64,000 bases of DNA from Saccharum officinarum (lineage: Eukaryota; Streptophyta; Magnoliopsida; Poales; Poaceae): positions 86,615,421-86,679,420 of the forward strand of contig CM036158.1 in assembly GCA_020631735.1 (NCBI GenBank). Direction: 5' to 3'. The notes below the pieces were generated by a model. That model was given only the letters and a program-made list of their open reading frames with translations. It made no database searches and was not told where the DNA came from. Positions 1 through 11,299 of the stretch are shown piece after piece. The number at the start of each line of letters is the position of its first letter. Within the stretch, counting starts at the first letter, position 1. The position numbers were made by a program, and so were the translations under genes.

Positions 1-3000
1 CAAATGTGCTATTGTCACAGAACCTCCTAATTATGATGGCCCACATGTACCTGCCATCATTATAATGACCTCTAACAGCCATACTTATGTTTCTCATAAC
101 TTAAAAGGTCTGCTTTCCTCCGAACAGGATCCAATCACATGAGTATTGCAATATTACAATAGTTTATTCAAAATACCATCAGAGGAAAGTAGCGGAAGTC
201 TTACAATAACTTAAGTTTACAAACCACAGTTTCCAAACTTCAAACCTTATGTAGCATTATTACAAACTGGTAGTAAGGAAGTATCAGTAGTAACTTTATT
301 ACAAACACACAAACGAAGTGTCTTGCCCAAAGGCCACACAGTCTACTCGTCATCACTTTCTTCAGCCACAACGGTCATGCAACAAGGCTCAAAGTAGACT
401 TGTTCATGAACCGCACCTGCAACAAGGGGTTTAACAAACCCTGAGTACAAGAGTACTCAACAAGACTTACCTGACTAAGAAAAAGACTCCAAGGGCATGC
501 TAGCTTTAGGGAATCAAGGTATGGGTATTCAAGAATCAAAATTTCTTTTGTAGAAAAGCTTACTAAAGTAAGTCCTTACCTTCAATATTTTACTTTTACC
601 ATTGATGGTTCATTAACCAATTCTAAGTGATCCTAATCTAAATCAAAGTAATTCCCATCAAGACATTTCTCATTCTCTTTTAATTCCAGTTCTTAACTAC
701 GATGTTGGTGCAAGGCCAAGACTCCTTTCTCATGGAGCAATGACGATTCGAACCGCTTCATTTACCCAGCTGGGGATTCCTAACCACATGACATATGTAG
801 AACCCAATCTTGCATATATCAACTCTTTCCCGAGTAACCAAAAACCAGAACGTGTCCATCGCTACCCGAGAGCACAGTACTCCTCGAACCCGGCCCAATT
901 CTAGCCCCGAGGGTACACGCTACTCTCGCCATCTCTCTACTCCCAGTGCGAGGTTAGACGTTCTCGTAATGGAATAGTCGAAGTAACGCTTACCCGACAT
1001 GGGTACATGGCCAGTACTAATAAAAACTCCATGACGCGAGGGCCAACAATGTACGGTCCTTAACTGATAAGGCGAAAACACTATATTGAGACTCCTTTCC
1101 CAATGCAAGTTAGCAGTGGCCAAACCACCCGCCCGATCTAAAAAGTTCAATCTCATATTTCAATATTCATTAAGTATGCCATCATGGCCATGTAAACATT
1201 CATTTAAAAAGCTTAACTCATAAGCATAGCGAAGCATACTACGCATTTTCAGTAAAAACAGGTATCAAGAGTGATATCAAGGATGACAATGCATCAATTG
1301 GGTTATCACTCAACTCCTAAGTACTTAATGCAGTAAACCACAATATAAATAATAAATATTTGTAAAACTCAAGGTAGGGTTTAAATGCACTGGGGCTTGC
1401 CTTGCTCTGACGCGATGACTGACTCGGGCTCAAAGACTCCGACCTCTAGTCCGGAACCCACCGAAGACAACTCTTCTCCGGAGACTTGCTCGCCAACGTC
1501 GACCTCTTCGAAAGCGGGAACTACATGAGCATATAACATGTTTCAACATGATGCGGTGATAAACATGATGCTTGATGATGATATGCCACGGTTTATGACT
1601 TGAGTACAACTTTCCTTCGCGGTACAGTCGCAAAACAGTAAAACCTACTAACTAATAGCGATAACTTAAGCGACACTAACGTTTCTTACTGAACATGCTA
1701 CTAACGAGCTCAATCATGAAATTAAGGCACCAAAGATCACCAAGAATTATTGACCCAAGGTCATCACTCAATCGAAAGGACACACAACACTTAAAGTTAT
1801 CAATTTAACATTTATTTAAATATTTAATTAATTAGGGCATAATTAATATTAGATCAAACTTCATCTAAAAGAGCTTAAACTTTTTCTATGGATTAATCAT
1901 GGCCTAAAACAGTGTTACAATAATTTTCATGATTTTTGGATTAATATTTTAATTACTAAAATTCATGGAAGTTACATTTAATATTTAATTGAACTAATTA
2001 AATAACTTGCAAAAAGTAATCAAATTAACATTTAATATTTTTCCTAATTAGTTTATACCTTGAAAAGCTTACACAAAATTTTTCACTATTTTTGGAGCTC
2101 CACAGAAATTCTAATGAAATAAACAAATACTATTACTATTCATATTTTTGAAAAAGAAAAACAAAATTCTCATTGGGCCGACTCCTCCTTCTCTCTCGCT
2201 GGCTCGGCCCAACCACGTGGCTCGCCCACGCGCTCACTCACTCTCTCTCTCGCTGACACCTCGGCCCCAGCTGTTATCACCTTCCTCCGTGTCTCTCGCT
2301 CTCTCCCGTGACCCGGCCATGTCCGCACAGCCGCCGGCCGGTGATTACGGCGTCGGTCGCCCAACCAAGCTGCTCAACACCAACTACACCTCACCACGAA
2401 TCGATTTCAATACAACACGGCCACGCTTGAACCCGGGAGAACCTCCCCGACGGCCATGGCGGAACGGTGGCCACGGTGACCGGCGTCCCGGTAATCCATG
2501 ACGGTAGCATCTAAAACGGAAGCACGAGAAGCATCAGGAGCTCACAGCGATTGCAGCGCAGCACACGGGAAGCTCAGAGCGGCAGTAGAGAGAGCTGTCC
2601 ATGTGAGGTGGCTCGGTCGCCGGAGTTGGGAACGCGAACGGGTGGTGGCACGGTGATTTGGGCGGGAAAAAGGCTAGTTCAGGTGACCACTAGATGCGCG
2701 AGACGAGGTGAACATGTTGAGGCAATTTGCGTGGCTGGTGGTGCTCAGCGGCGACAACGGAGCTAAGCGGCGGCGGTGACAAAAACAGAGAAGCAAAACG
2801 GCCCACGGTGAGCTCAGGCTATATGTAGGCAACGGTCCTGGCGACAGCCCTGGATGACGCGCGACGTCACGCTGGCGGTCCTGGCGCGTGCGAGAAGAGC
2901 CCAGACGGCCACGGCGGCGCGCTACTGTAGCATCCCCTCCCCAATTTTTGCAATTTCAAACTGTTTTATCAAATTACTCCAAATTCATCTAACAACTTAA

Positions 3001-4470
3001 AAAATTCCTAAGATATGAAATCTTTAGAATTTCAAGCTCTACAAGTTTTGTATTGAACACTTTTTCAAATTCGAACTGGGTTTTGAAATTTGAGTTTTAA
3101 ATCAAATGGGGACACTTTTTGGAAATTTGGTAATTTAGAAATTACTTTGGATTTTGTATTGAAACTTCAAAAACTCCAAACACCAAAGTTGTACATCTAG
3201 CCAAGACCTACAACTTTGCTATTCAAACCATTTTCAAATTCTGCGTCCATTTTGACATTTGAGTTTGGGATTAAAAAGGGTCAAATTTGAAATTTGCTTA
3301 TTTTCAAAATTTCTCCACATTTTACACTAAAACTTTGAAAACTCAAAACACCAAAGTTGTAGCCCTTGAAAAGTTCTACAAACTTGGTTTTAAACTTTTT
3401 CTCAAATTTTGCTTAGATTTTGAATTATTTCAAAAGGGGTAAAACTAGGGTTTTTGAATTTTAGGGTTTNNNNNNNNNNNNNNNNNNNNNNNNNNNNNNN
3501 NNNNNNNNNNNNNNNNNNNNNNNNNNNNNNNNNNNNNNNNNNNNNNNNNNNNNNNNNNNNNNNNNNNNNAAAACTAAATCAAAGAAACCCTAACCCTAGA
3601 CCGAAAGAAAAGAGGATGGACACGAACGAACCACAACCGTGTGGCCGGCGTGTCTGCGCACGGCCAAAGAAGTCACAGTGGGGGTCGCTGCTCGCGGGGA
3701 AGAAACCGAAGAACCACGCCCGCGGGACCGCTCGACGGCGACGAGCTCAGCCTAGGGCGAGCTCGTGCGCGCGGCGAGGGGCCCGGCGGCGGGCACGCCA
3801 TCTCTTTGGAGAGCTCGGCGGGATCCTCTCGGACGCTGTACTCTGCACTATACGGCGACTGAGAGAAGAAATAGAAGAAGAAGTGGCGCGGTGGCCGGAC
3901 CCACTCCGGAGGTGCTCTCCTCCTTGCCGGTGGTGGTCGGTCGCCATGGGCGCCGCCGCCGCTGGGTCACAGAGAGACCGGGAGGAGAGAACGAAATGGC
4001 GTCTAGGGTAAGGGAAATCGGCGTCGTCGGTTTTTATGGCCCGATCTTCACTCCTGGCCGCTGGATGAAAATCGGATGGCTCAGATCAGCCGATGCCGAG
4101 CTGGGCCTCTTTGAGCCCAGGCGGGCGCGCGCGTCAGGGAGGAATCCCGGCCCAGGCCCACGTTAAGGCCTGGGCACGGGGGAGGCCGCCGTGCGTGACT
4201 GGGCCGGGCCGATTTTCGGCTGGCCGAAGGAAAGTTGTGGCCTAAATGGGCCTTCGGGCCAAATACGAAGATTGCATAGTAAAATTATGAATTTCTAATT
4301 TTTTTTTCAGAAGCAATATTTATATGAATTCGATGAAATATTTGAATGAATTTGAATGAAATTTTGATAGGAATCTTCGTGCAAATTTGTCCAACGACAT
4401 TTTGCTCAGAAATAATGAAATTTTTTTGTGCCTTCTGGAAAATAACATTATGAGAATTTTATTATTGTTT
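1..4470. other. Repeat-like region without a recognised gene
   Basis: I see no protein family on either strand; the open frames are short and GC-driven. Texture changes sharply: AT-rich at 1-2150, GC-rich at 2150-2930, a stretch full of AAATTTG-like words at 2940-3470, the N gap, GC-rich at 3570-4260, then AT-rich again. Such alternation is common in the long non-coding parts of grass LTR retrotransposons, but I find no LTR ends, primer site or gag/pol here, so the assignment is a guess. Telomere-like words sit next to the gap (TTTAGGG on the left, CCCTAACCCTA on the right). Confidence 0.35.
3470..3569. other. 100-N assembly gap
   Basis: A run of exactly 100 N, the usual placeholder for a gap of unknown size. 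The left flank ends in TTTTAGGGTTT and the right flank begins with A-rich sequence leading to AAACCCTAACCCTAGA, so low-complexity or repeated DNA may have stopped the assembly. Confidence 0.98.
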
Positions 4471-5786
4471 CCGCTGCGTACTTGATATAATTATTTTCAT
4501 TATCAAATTCGAACCAACGGAGAATTTGGTTTTGAAAATGAATAATAATTGAAGATGAATTGTAGTATTGTTATTTTCTGACCAACGTTGTTAATAACAA
4601 TATTATAATTTTGATTTATGAAAATTGTGCATTAATTTTATTTCTGCCCAACGGTGATGTAAAATAATTGCATAGATGAATTATATGTTTCAATTTGACC
4701 AACGTTGAGTTAAAGCATATGATTTCATATATAAATATATTTCTCACTTACTCTGATGTGGTTTCAGGAGGCAAATGCATTGTGAACATCTCGAACATCC
4801 CGACACTCAACGGGACAAATTACCGTGTGTGGCGGGAGAAATATGAATTAGAACTTGCATTGGGAGAGGTCGATTTTGCCATCATCTCACCGTGTCCCAT
4901 TGAACCAGAGGACCCGGTGAGAGACGAAAATGAATCTGACGCTGATTTCGCTACTAGAAAGCGTGATCATGCTGAGATAAGAATGAAATATGATCTTGAA
5001 CATAGGCAATGGACCCTCTCCAACCGCAAGTGCCTGTTGGTAAGCCAAGGCCACCATAGAAGACAGATAAGGGGCTCAATCCCTGAATGTGCTACTGCCA
5101 CAGAATATCTTGATAAAATCAAGAGTCAGTTTACTGGGTCTACCAAGGCCACAGCAAGTTCACTGATAAAGAAACTTGTGAATGAAAAATATACTGGTGG
5201 TAGTATCAGAGAGCACATTTTGAAGATGAACACCACAGCATCTAAGCTAAAAGAGATGAATTTGAAGGAAGATGATTTCCTGATTCATTTGATTTTTGCT
5301 TCATTGCCAAAAGAATATGATACTTTCATTGTGAACTATAATATTGCAGCCTGAAAGATGGGGCATAGAAAGACTTATCTCAATGTGTGCTCAAGAAGAG
5401 GAGAGGATAAAATCCTCACAGAGTGAGTCCGCTCATTTTGTGAAGGATAACAAAAGAAAGAACTTTAATGGCAAGAACTTTAAACCACAAGGGAAACCAA
5501 GTGGGATAAGGCCTCTTCCTCAAACTCACAGGGAAAGAAACCCAAGAACCTGAAAATCAGCAGAGCAACTCCTATGGTGGAGCTGAAAAGGATCAATGCA
5601 AGCACTGCTTTAAGAAGGGACACTACAAGAGAGACTGTCCTGACTTCCTGAAATCTCTACTGAAAAGAGGTGATGAATTTATTACATTTATAGATGAATC
5701 CCTGTATTTATGTTATGCTAAATCCACTTGGTGGGTTGATTCAGGAGCAACTACTCATGTTGCAAATTCGTTAGCACATGTTTACT
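4470..5786 (+). mobile_element. Ty1/copia fragment: leader, gag and start of protease (degenerate)
   Basis: An AT-rich leader with four ACCAACG-like words precedes a gag-like frame from about 4760. The protein opens with the LNGTNYRVWRE stretch and continues into the helical UBN2-type gag core. Further on come a CX2CX4HX4C zinc knuckle (CKHCFKKGHYKRDC, about 5598-5640) and the retroviral-type aspartic protease signature VDSGATTHV near 5735. The reading frame is broken at least twice, by one extra base near 5346-5350 and by another shift between about 5490 and 5550. The element then stops in the protease, where a MITE remnant begins. No integrase, reverse transcriptase or LTR is seen. It is a dead 5' fragment of a copia polyprotein. 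Confidence 0.85.
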
Positions 5787-5957
5787 GTAGCACAACATTA
5801 TCTAATCATGGACTAATTAGACTTAAAAAATTCATCTTGCAAAATACACACAATCTGTGCATTTAGTTATTTTTTAGTCTGCATTTAATTCTCCATGTAT
5901 GTATCAAATATCCGATATGATAAGATGTAAAGTTTTAGGGAGGAACTAAATGAGGCC
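5787..5957. mobile_element. Truncated Tourist-like MITE
   Basis: Carries the grass motif CATGGACTAATTAGAC and ends in AACTAAATGAGGCC followed by TAA, the same end-plus-target pattern as the complete copies at 32090-32318 and 59751-59988. The left half is missing; the break coincides with the end of the copia fragment, so one deletion may have removed both. Confidence 0.65.
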
Positions 5958-6420
5958 TAAGCTTCGTCGGCCACAAGAAAAAAAGGAGCTGGTTTGCTGG
6001 CACTTAATCTTTGGCATGCCACATAAATTTCAGATCATTTAGAGATGTTTTCTCGCCACAACCATGGTACTATTTAATAACAAATATAATTATATCAAGT
6101 TCATGTTATCATAATTTAAACTAATTAGTTTAATATTGATTATTTATTTTAAAGTTTGAATATTGATATACGTGCATATCATAAAAAGAGAATGGAGGTA
6201 GTAATCTGTGGCACATGCGTCAAAAGCTATACTTCCTTGGTACTCTTTAAACCCGACAGCACTACTTGTGCCCGGACGTCCGGACGTCCGCGTCCGTTCA
6301 GACGCCTGCGGCTGCTCCACGCCCGTCCGCTCTGTTTCCCGTGTTCACATCTGAACCGCTCACTTCAGATCAGTTGCCTACGCTGCTCGGATGACTCGCC
6401 CCTGCCTCTTCCACACTGAC

Positions 6421-6654
6421 ACGGCGCCCGTCTCTTCGAGGCCGCCCGGAAGACTCACCCCCGTCTCTTCCCACAACAACACTGCGCGCCCTGTGCCTCC
6501 TTCCCACACCATCGGCGGTGGCATGCGCCTTCTCCACGCACAGCGCCTGTCTCTTCGAGTCCGCCCGGAAGACTCACCCTCGCCTCTTCCACAACAATAC
6601 TGCGCGCCCTGTGCCTTCTCCCCACACATCGGCGGCGGACTGCGCCTCCACGCG
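6421..6654. repeat. GC-rich tandem duplication, about 119-bp unit
   Basis: Two imperfect copies start at 6421 and 6540. Both contain GTCTCTTCGAG, CCGCCCGGAAGACTCACC and CTGCGCGCCCTGTGCC in the same order and spacing. Reading frames on both strands cross the repeat, but none matches a family I know. The surrounding segment (about 6255-7600) changes from GC-rich to A-rich and back and is probably a single non-autonomous transposon. Confidence 0.7.
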
Positions 6655-6735
6655 TCGGTGTGGCCGCGGTTGGTCCTACCCACCCTCATGGACACCAATG
6701 CCGGCGGCCTGCACTTGCAGCATGAAAAACTCGAC

Positions 6736-7040
6736 TGCAACATACATTTAAAACAGATGAAATATTTGGGACATACTCTTGCAACATGTGTGTGAAACAT
6801 ATGCAACACCCGGATAAAACAATTGCAACATGAAAAAACACTTACTGCAACATAAGACTGAAACAATTGAAATATTTGGAACATACTGTTGCAACATATG
6901 TGTGAAAACATATGCAACATCCAGATAAAAAATAATTGCAACATGCATTTAAAAAGCAGATGAAACATTTTGAACAAACGCTTGCAACATCCATAAAAAA
7001 TAACAACAACATACCTTTGAAACGACTGAAACATGTATTT
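6736..7040. repeat. Diverged tandem repeat with GCAACAT words, about 110-bp unit
   Basis: Two long copies (about 6736-6845 and 6846-6960) and a partial third share CTGCAACATA, GAAATATTTGG, ACATACTNTTGCAACAT, GTGTGAAA and CATATGCAACA in order. The word GCAACAT recurs more than ten times. The GCAACAT-rich texture resembles the sub-terminal repeats of DNA transposons in grasses; no open frame is convincing. Confidence 0.65.
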
Positions 7041-7431
7041 GCAACATAGGAGAGGGAAAGCGTGAGCCGTTGATTCTAGCCATCAAGGTCGGAGCCAGCG
7101 GTAAGCAGCGAAGCACGAGCACCACCGCCACCAGTACCGAGCTTGGCTCGGCGACGATGGTAGGGGATGGGGGGGCGAGGAGCGCCATGGCTACCGGGGT
7201 GGGGGAGCTCGGTCACCGGGGTGAGATAGGGCGTTGCGCTAGGGTGAAGGAGAGTCGTTCACTCCCCTGCAACACCGGCGGGCCACCTCCGTGGATCTCG
7301 TCGGAGGCGAGTGGATCTCGCTCCTGCTCCATAGATCTCGCCGGGGTGAGGGAGAGGGCCGCGTGGATATGCGGACGTTGGGGGCTCCCGGTGGGGGAGG
7401 ACACTAGGTGTTGGTGCGCTGCGACAGGGAA

Positions 7432-7493
7432 TGAGGAGTATGGAATGGATAAGGGTGAGAGCGGAGGAGTACGGAATGGATAAGGGTGAGAGC
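7432..7493. repeat. 31-bp tandem duplication
   Basis: Two copies of a unit beginning GAGGAGTA and containing GGAATGGATAAGGGTGAGAG differ at one base. Near-identity suggests a recent slippage event inside the same GC-rich repeat block. Confidence 0.75.
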
Positions 7494-7867
7494 GGAGCGA
7501 GGCGTGTGGAAGTTGATTTTATTTTTTTAGATGAGCTGCGCATGTTGAGGTAGTGAGTGGAGCGAGGCGTCTGGGCTTCCGGATGTTTTAATGATAGCAT
7601 TACCGTTTAAAAATAGATAGACAGGGAGCTGTGGAGCGGGGCTTTCCTTTTGAGTGGATTGGGCCAGCTGTATATGAAGCGGGTCGTCAAGTCAAGTCGA
7701 GTACAGTTTCGCGAGATAAGTAGCGAATCTTTCCTTCTTTTTATCACAAGTGGATCTTTAATTGTTTTACCAAGTGGATCTACATAAACCCAAAAATGAA
7801 TTACAGTGGAAAGGGTCTTGCAAATTGTGGGCTGTATTGACATCACATGCCGCGGTCAGCAGCGATA

Positions 7868-7982
7868 TCACCCTGTTCGCTAGATGGTGGCCGGTGCTAG
7901 TGCTGATGCTGATTTGTTGTGAGAGAAAAGTAATGCTGAATGGGTGGTTGATTCTGGCTGATAAGTTCAAGTGAACAGGGTG
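7868..7982. mobile_element. Short MITE with CACCCTGTTCGC ends
   Basis: Starts with CACCCTGTTCGC and ends with GTGAACAGGGTG, an inverted pair of about 12 bases, with TGTTGTGAGAGAAAA in the middle. The internal motif GTGAGAGAAAA is shared with the copies at 8183, 14947, 16743 and 33624. Target-site duplications are not clear, so I do not assign a superfamily. Confidence 0.65.
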
Positions 7983-8039
7983 ATGATGCCATCGCATGTT
8001 GACGGGCTAGTTCTTAAGTAAAAAGTGGATTGCATCGGT

Positions 8040-8395
8040 TAGTGCATAGGAACCCAGCTGTTTGGTTTGAGAAATGAGATGGTTCATCTTGTTCTCACTT
8101 CTCACTTTTTGTATCTGGTTCGTGGAATGGAATGAGTTGATCCATCACCACCTCATTACTCACAAGCTAATAATTAGTGAGACTGTTCGCTTGGGCTGAA
8201 ATATGGCTGATCTGGCTGGTTTATTGTGAGAGAAAAACACTGCTGAATGGCTGACTGGTCTGGCTGACAATCTCAAGCGAACAAGCTGAGTATATATACG
8301 AGGAATAAGTTGATTCCACCAAAATTTATAGAATAAACTCATAATGTATCATCCCGTGAAGTATGGAGTGATTCCACGAACCAAACGCATCCTAA
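8040..8395. mobile_element. Nested MITEs
   Basis: The outer element has ends built on GTTTGGTTTGAG (left) and CGAACCAAACGCATCCTAA (right). Inside it, at 8183-8291, is a second MITE of the CTGTTCGCTTG family with GTGAGAGAAAA in its centre and CAAGCGAACAAG at its right end. The inner copy interrupts the outer one, so it is the younger insertion. Confidence 0.55.
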
Positions 8396-8732
8396 ACCCA
8401 CGTCCGGACAACAGATGGCGACAATGCAGCTTAAATCTCTACTACATATATGACGATAGATGGGGCCAGTTTACTTGCGATGCAATAATTCGGGTCTCGG
8501 TCGCCAATTTGGAGTAAACAAGCTCCATTGTCTGGGAGATGGTCAGATGGGCTGTGAATCCTGTGACGTGTGGCCGTGTGCCGTGTGGCGTGTGGGTGTT
8601 CCCATATAGCACAAGTTGCTGTATTATAGCAAAAATAACGACCAAGAGGTCATCTAGCTCGACTGGCATCATATCGCGAGAGTATATTTACAAAAAAAGG
8701 AGGGAGGCGCTGTCTGCTGTGCTAGACCTGAC

Positions 8733-8740
8733 TATAAATA
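8733..8740 (+). promoter_or_regulatory. Putative TATA box of the terpene synthase
   Basis: TATAAATA lies about 80 bp upstream of the hAT insertion at 8818. Removing that insertion would put the box about 95 bp upstream of the terpene synthase ATG, a normal plant leader length. With the insertion present the distance to the ATG is over 1 kb. Confidence 0.55.
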
Positions 8741-8817
8741 CACTCTCAGTTCTCGCTATCCATTTCACAATCCATATTCATTCACTGCACCTACTGTAAC
8801 AACAACAACCCACAAGC

Positions 8818-9751
8818 TAAGGTGCAAGGTGGGGCGGGCCACCGCGCCAACCCGCTGGGCTGGCTGCGCCACCAACCCATATAAGCCCGCAACCTAGCCC
8901 ATTTAGTTAGAGTGGGCCGAAGGGTCCAACCCGCATATTCCCAGCGGCAACCCACGTCCTGCATCGGTCTCATCGGTGGGCATCGCAGCGTCCTGGTGGC
9001 CAACGACACGAGCTGCGTCCGTCTCCCCGCCGCCGTCGTCCTCCTGCTCGACCTCGTCGTCGTCCTCCGCCTGGCGTCCGCTCCTCGGATCCGGCGGCGG
9101 CTTGGGAGCGGCAGCAACAGCGACGTCTGAACACCCATGGTGAGCGGCGCACCCTCCGCTGCCACCGTCGCCGCCACCTCCTCCCGGCACTTCTGCTACC
9201 GCGGCCCCTGCCTTCCAGCGCCAGCACCAGTGCCCGCGTCCTTGTGGTTTGTGTCATGGGTTGCGGAGACGGAGTGGGAGGCCCACCGACGGAGATCGTC
9301 TTCTTCCTCGCTGGCACCTTTCTCCTGGCCGTGCGGTTGATGCTGCCGTGCATGATCGGGAGTCCTGTCCTGGCCAACATCGACGATATACTCTTATTGG
9401 CTGCCGTGATTGGCATCATCGGTTGGCTCGTCGTCGCCGCATCGCCAGCCCGGCGCCCTCTACAGCACGATCGCCGGGGGCATGGTCGGATTCCTTGGGT
9501 ACTTCCTCGCCGTGGAGGCGACCACAAGCAGCTCATGGTCGTCGAAAGGACTAAGGAAGCCGCGTAGGGCAAAGAATGCAGGGCTTGCTAGATGGACGCG
9601 AATAGTGGTGATGTCTCCAGTTTCTCGTGGGCTGCCGCGCCAACCCACAACAACAGCGGCAACATGTGGGCTGCCGCATTAGCTCTTGTTCGACTTGCGG
9701 CTCATGCGGACGTGGGGCGGGCTGCCCACCGCCGCCCCATTTGCATCCTTA
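8818..9751. mobile_element. Non-autonomous hAT element in the terpene synthase leader, carrying a gene-like fragment
   Basis: The element begins TAAGGTGCAAGGTGGGGCGG and ends with the near inverse GCCGCCCCATTTGCATCCTTA. It is flanked by perfect 8-bp target-site duplications, CCACAAGC at 8810-8817 and 9752-9759; eight bases is the hAT hallmark. Both ends are rich in GGGCGGGC-type sub-terminal words. The interior (about 8970-9660) is GC-rich and on the plus strand encodes hydrophobic segments that look like captured coding sequence: one stretch containing IGSPVLANIDDILLLAAV (about 9355-9410) and, one frame over, GALYSTIAGGMVGFLGYFLA. The frame change points to an extra base near 9448-9455. I do not recognise the donor gene. 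Perfect target sites suggest a fairly recent insertion. The right end lies 11 bp upstream of the host ATG at 9763. Confidence 0.88.
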
Positions 9752-9939
9752 CCACAAGCATAATGTACATGTATATCAGTAGTGCGTGCGCGGTGCCAGG
9801 GGCAACGACGCCCAGATGGGTTCAGCGGCGGCCGTGCGCGCCGGCTGCACGTCGTGCTGCGGCCGGGTACACGCCGGTGATATGCTCTTCGTTGCCCGAG
9901 GGACCGCCGCCGCCTATACGGCGGTCGGCGAACTACCAA

Positions 9940-9973
9940 CCCAACAGTTGGAACAACCCAACAGTTGGAACTA
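9940..9973 (+). repeat. 17-bp tandem duplication on the RRX8W motif
   Basis: CCCAACAGTTGGAACAA is followed directly by CCCAACAGTTGGAACTA. The duplication repeats the codons around the W of RRX8W. Seventeen is not a multiple of three, so the frame that carries the leader and RRX8W ends in a stop shortly after, and the frame that continues into exon 2 lacks the leader. Confidence 0.9.
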
Positions 9974-10028
9974 CGGCTACATGGAGTCATTAGCGGCTGG
10001 CAACGACAATAAGCGTGATCGTAGACTG

Positions 10029-11299
10029 GTGGGGTTTGACTTACATTTATATATGTACAACTCATGCATAATATCACTTTTCGTTCGTGTTTCTCGTTTA
10101 AGAAAGATTATGATAAACGATCTTATATATTTGTTGACATCTTCTAGACAACAAAAGTATGCAAACACACAATTTGAATAAAATAAACTTGTTTGCCTAT
10201 TATATTAGGATACGTTTGATGAAAATTTTGATTTTACTAAATTCATAATTATGTTTCATTGTATTCTATATTTTGTGGGACGTGTACTAAACTAGCATTA
10301 ACAATTTATTGGTTATCAATATTTTAATATTAATGATTTAAAAAAATATTTTCATATTATCAAAGCTTATTGAACGGTACTATTGCTAATACATGTGGAC
10401 TCCTTTTCATTTAAATTCGAACCATATTACAAACGTAGATGTATAGAGAGAGAGAGACTCAGCTCACCCCATGAACAAAAACACATCAACTTCATCATGA
10501 GCACTTCCGAAAACTAAGCTATGGTAGATTTTGAAATTCTCACCACATGTGTCACGCTGTCAACAGACACAATTGCCTACTACAAAAACATAAGTGTTAA
10601 ATCGTCAGATATAACAATAAATTCAGAAAAATACTTGTATCGATGAATAACACAACTGGACATGTTTCCACCACCGCGAAGATCGGCTCGCCGCCAAAAT
10701 TTCGCCTCACACTACTAACCCCTCCCTCCCTTCGGACTCGGCCACGCCGCCACAGCCTATATGGACCTAGCTACGCCACCACTCGGGCCCAAGCGGAAGA
10801 GGGGCAGACCACCGAAGAGGAAGGATTACACTGGGCGTCTTGTCCACCACCTTGTCCCCGTAGTGCCTTCCTCTTCATCTTTTCTGCAGCGCTGGCTGCT
10901 TCATCATGAGCCCACATATCTTTCTGTTGCACTCCCCACGGCCGCCCCGTCATCGTCTTCCATCTCTGGGTCTGCCTTCCCACCTATCAGTGGGAGAGAA
11001 AAGAAGATAGGGCAGTTGTCATGTGAGACCCTCAATTCCATATCAGCAAAAACCGTATTGGAAAGCACTTTGTACCGGCTCGGGGTTCATCCAGTTTTGA
11101 TAACTGAAGAGTGTATGGTACCTGATTTCCTACTCTAGAGTTGAAAATCAGATGTGCAAGTTAGAGCTTGAAAAATGCACTTTACCCAGTCAAACATGAA
11201 GACATATAACAGTAAAAAAAAACATGAAGACATATTGTCTACTCGTATACGTATATTGTTATTGCTATGTGATGTAATTTTTTAATTCTTGCGGTGCAG
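10029..11299 (+). other. Intron 1 of the terpene synthase
   Basis: AT-rich up to 10640, then a GC-richer segment (10640-11140). An open frame at 10761-11138 contains an AT-hook-like PKRKRGRPPKRK, but it has no terpene synthase similarity and no clear neighbours in frame. I treat it as intronic sequence or part of an old insertion. Confidence 0.5.

Noticed and set aside
3430..3600. Telomere-like repeats beside the N gap as a telomere or interstitial telomere
   Set aside because: Only one or two TTTAGGG/CCCTAA units on each side and in inverted orientation; better seen as ordinary low-complexity words.
10761..11138. Open frame with an AT-hook-like motif as first exon of the terpene synthase
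   Set aside because: It has no terpene synthase features. The true first exon with RRX8W lies at 9763-10028, and this frame falls in intron 1.
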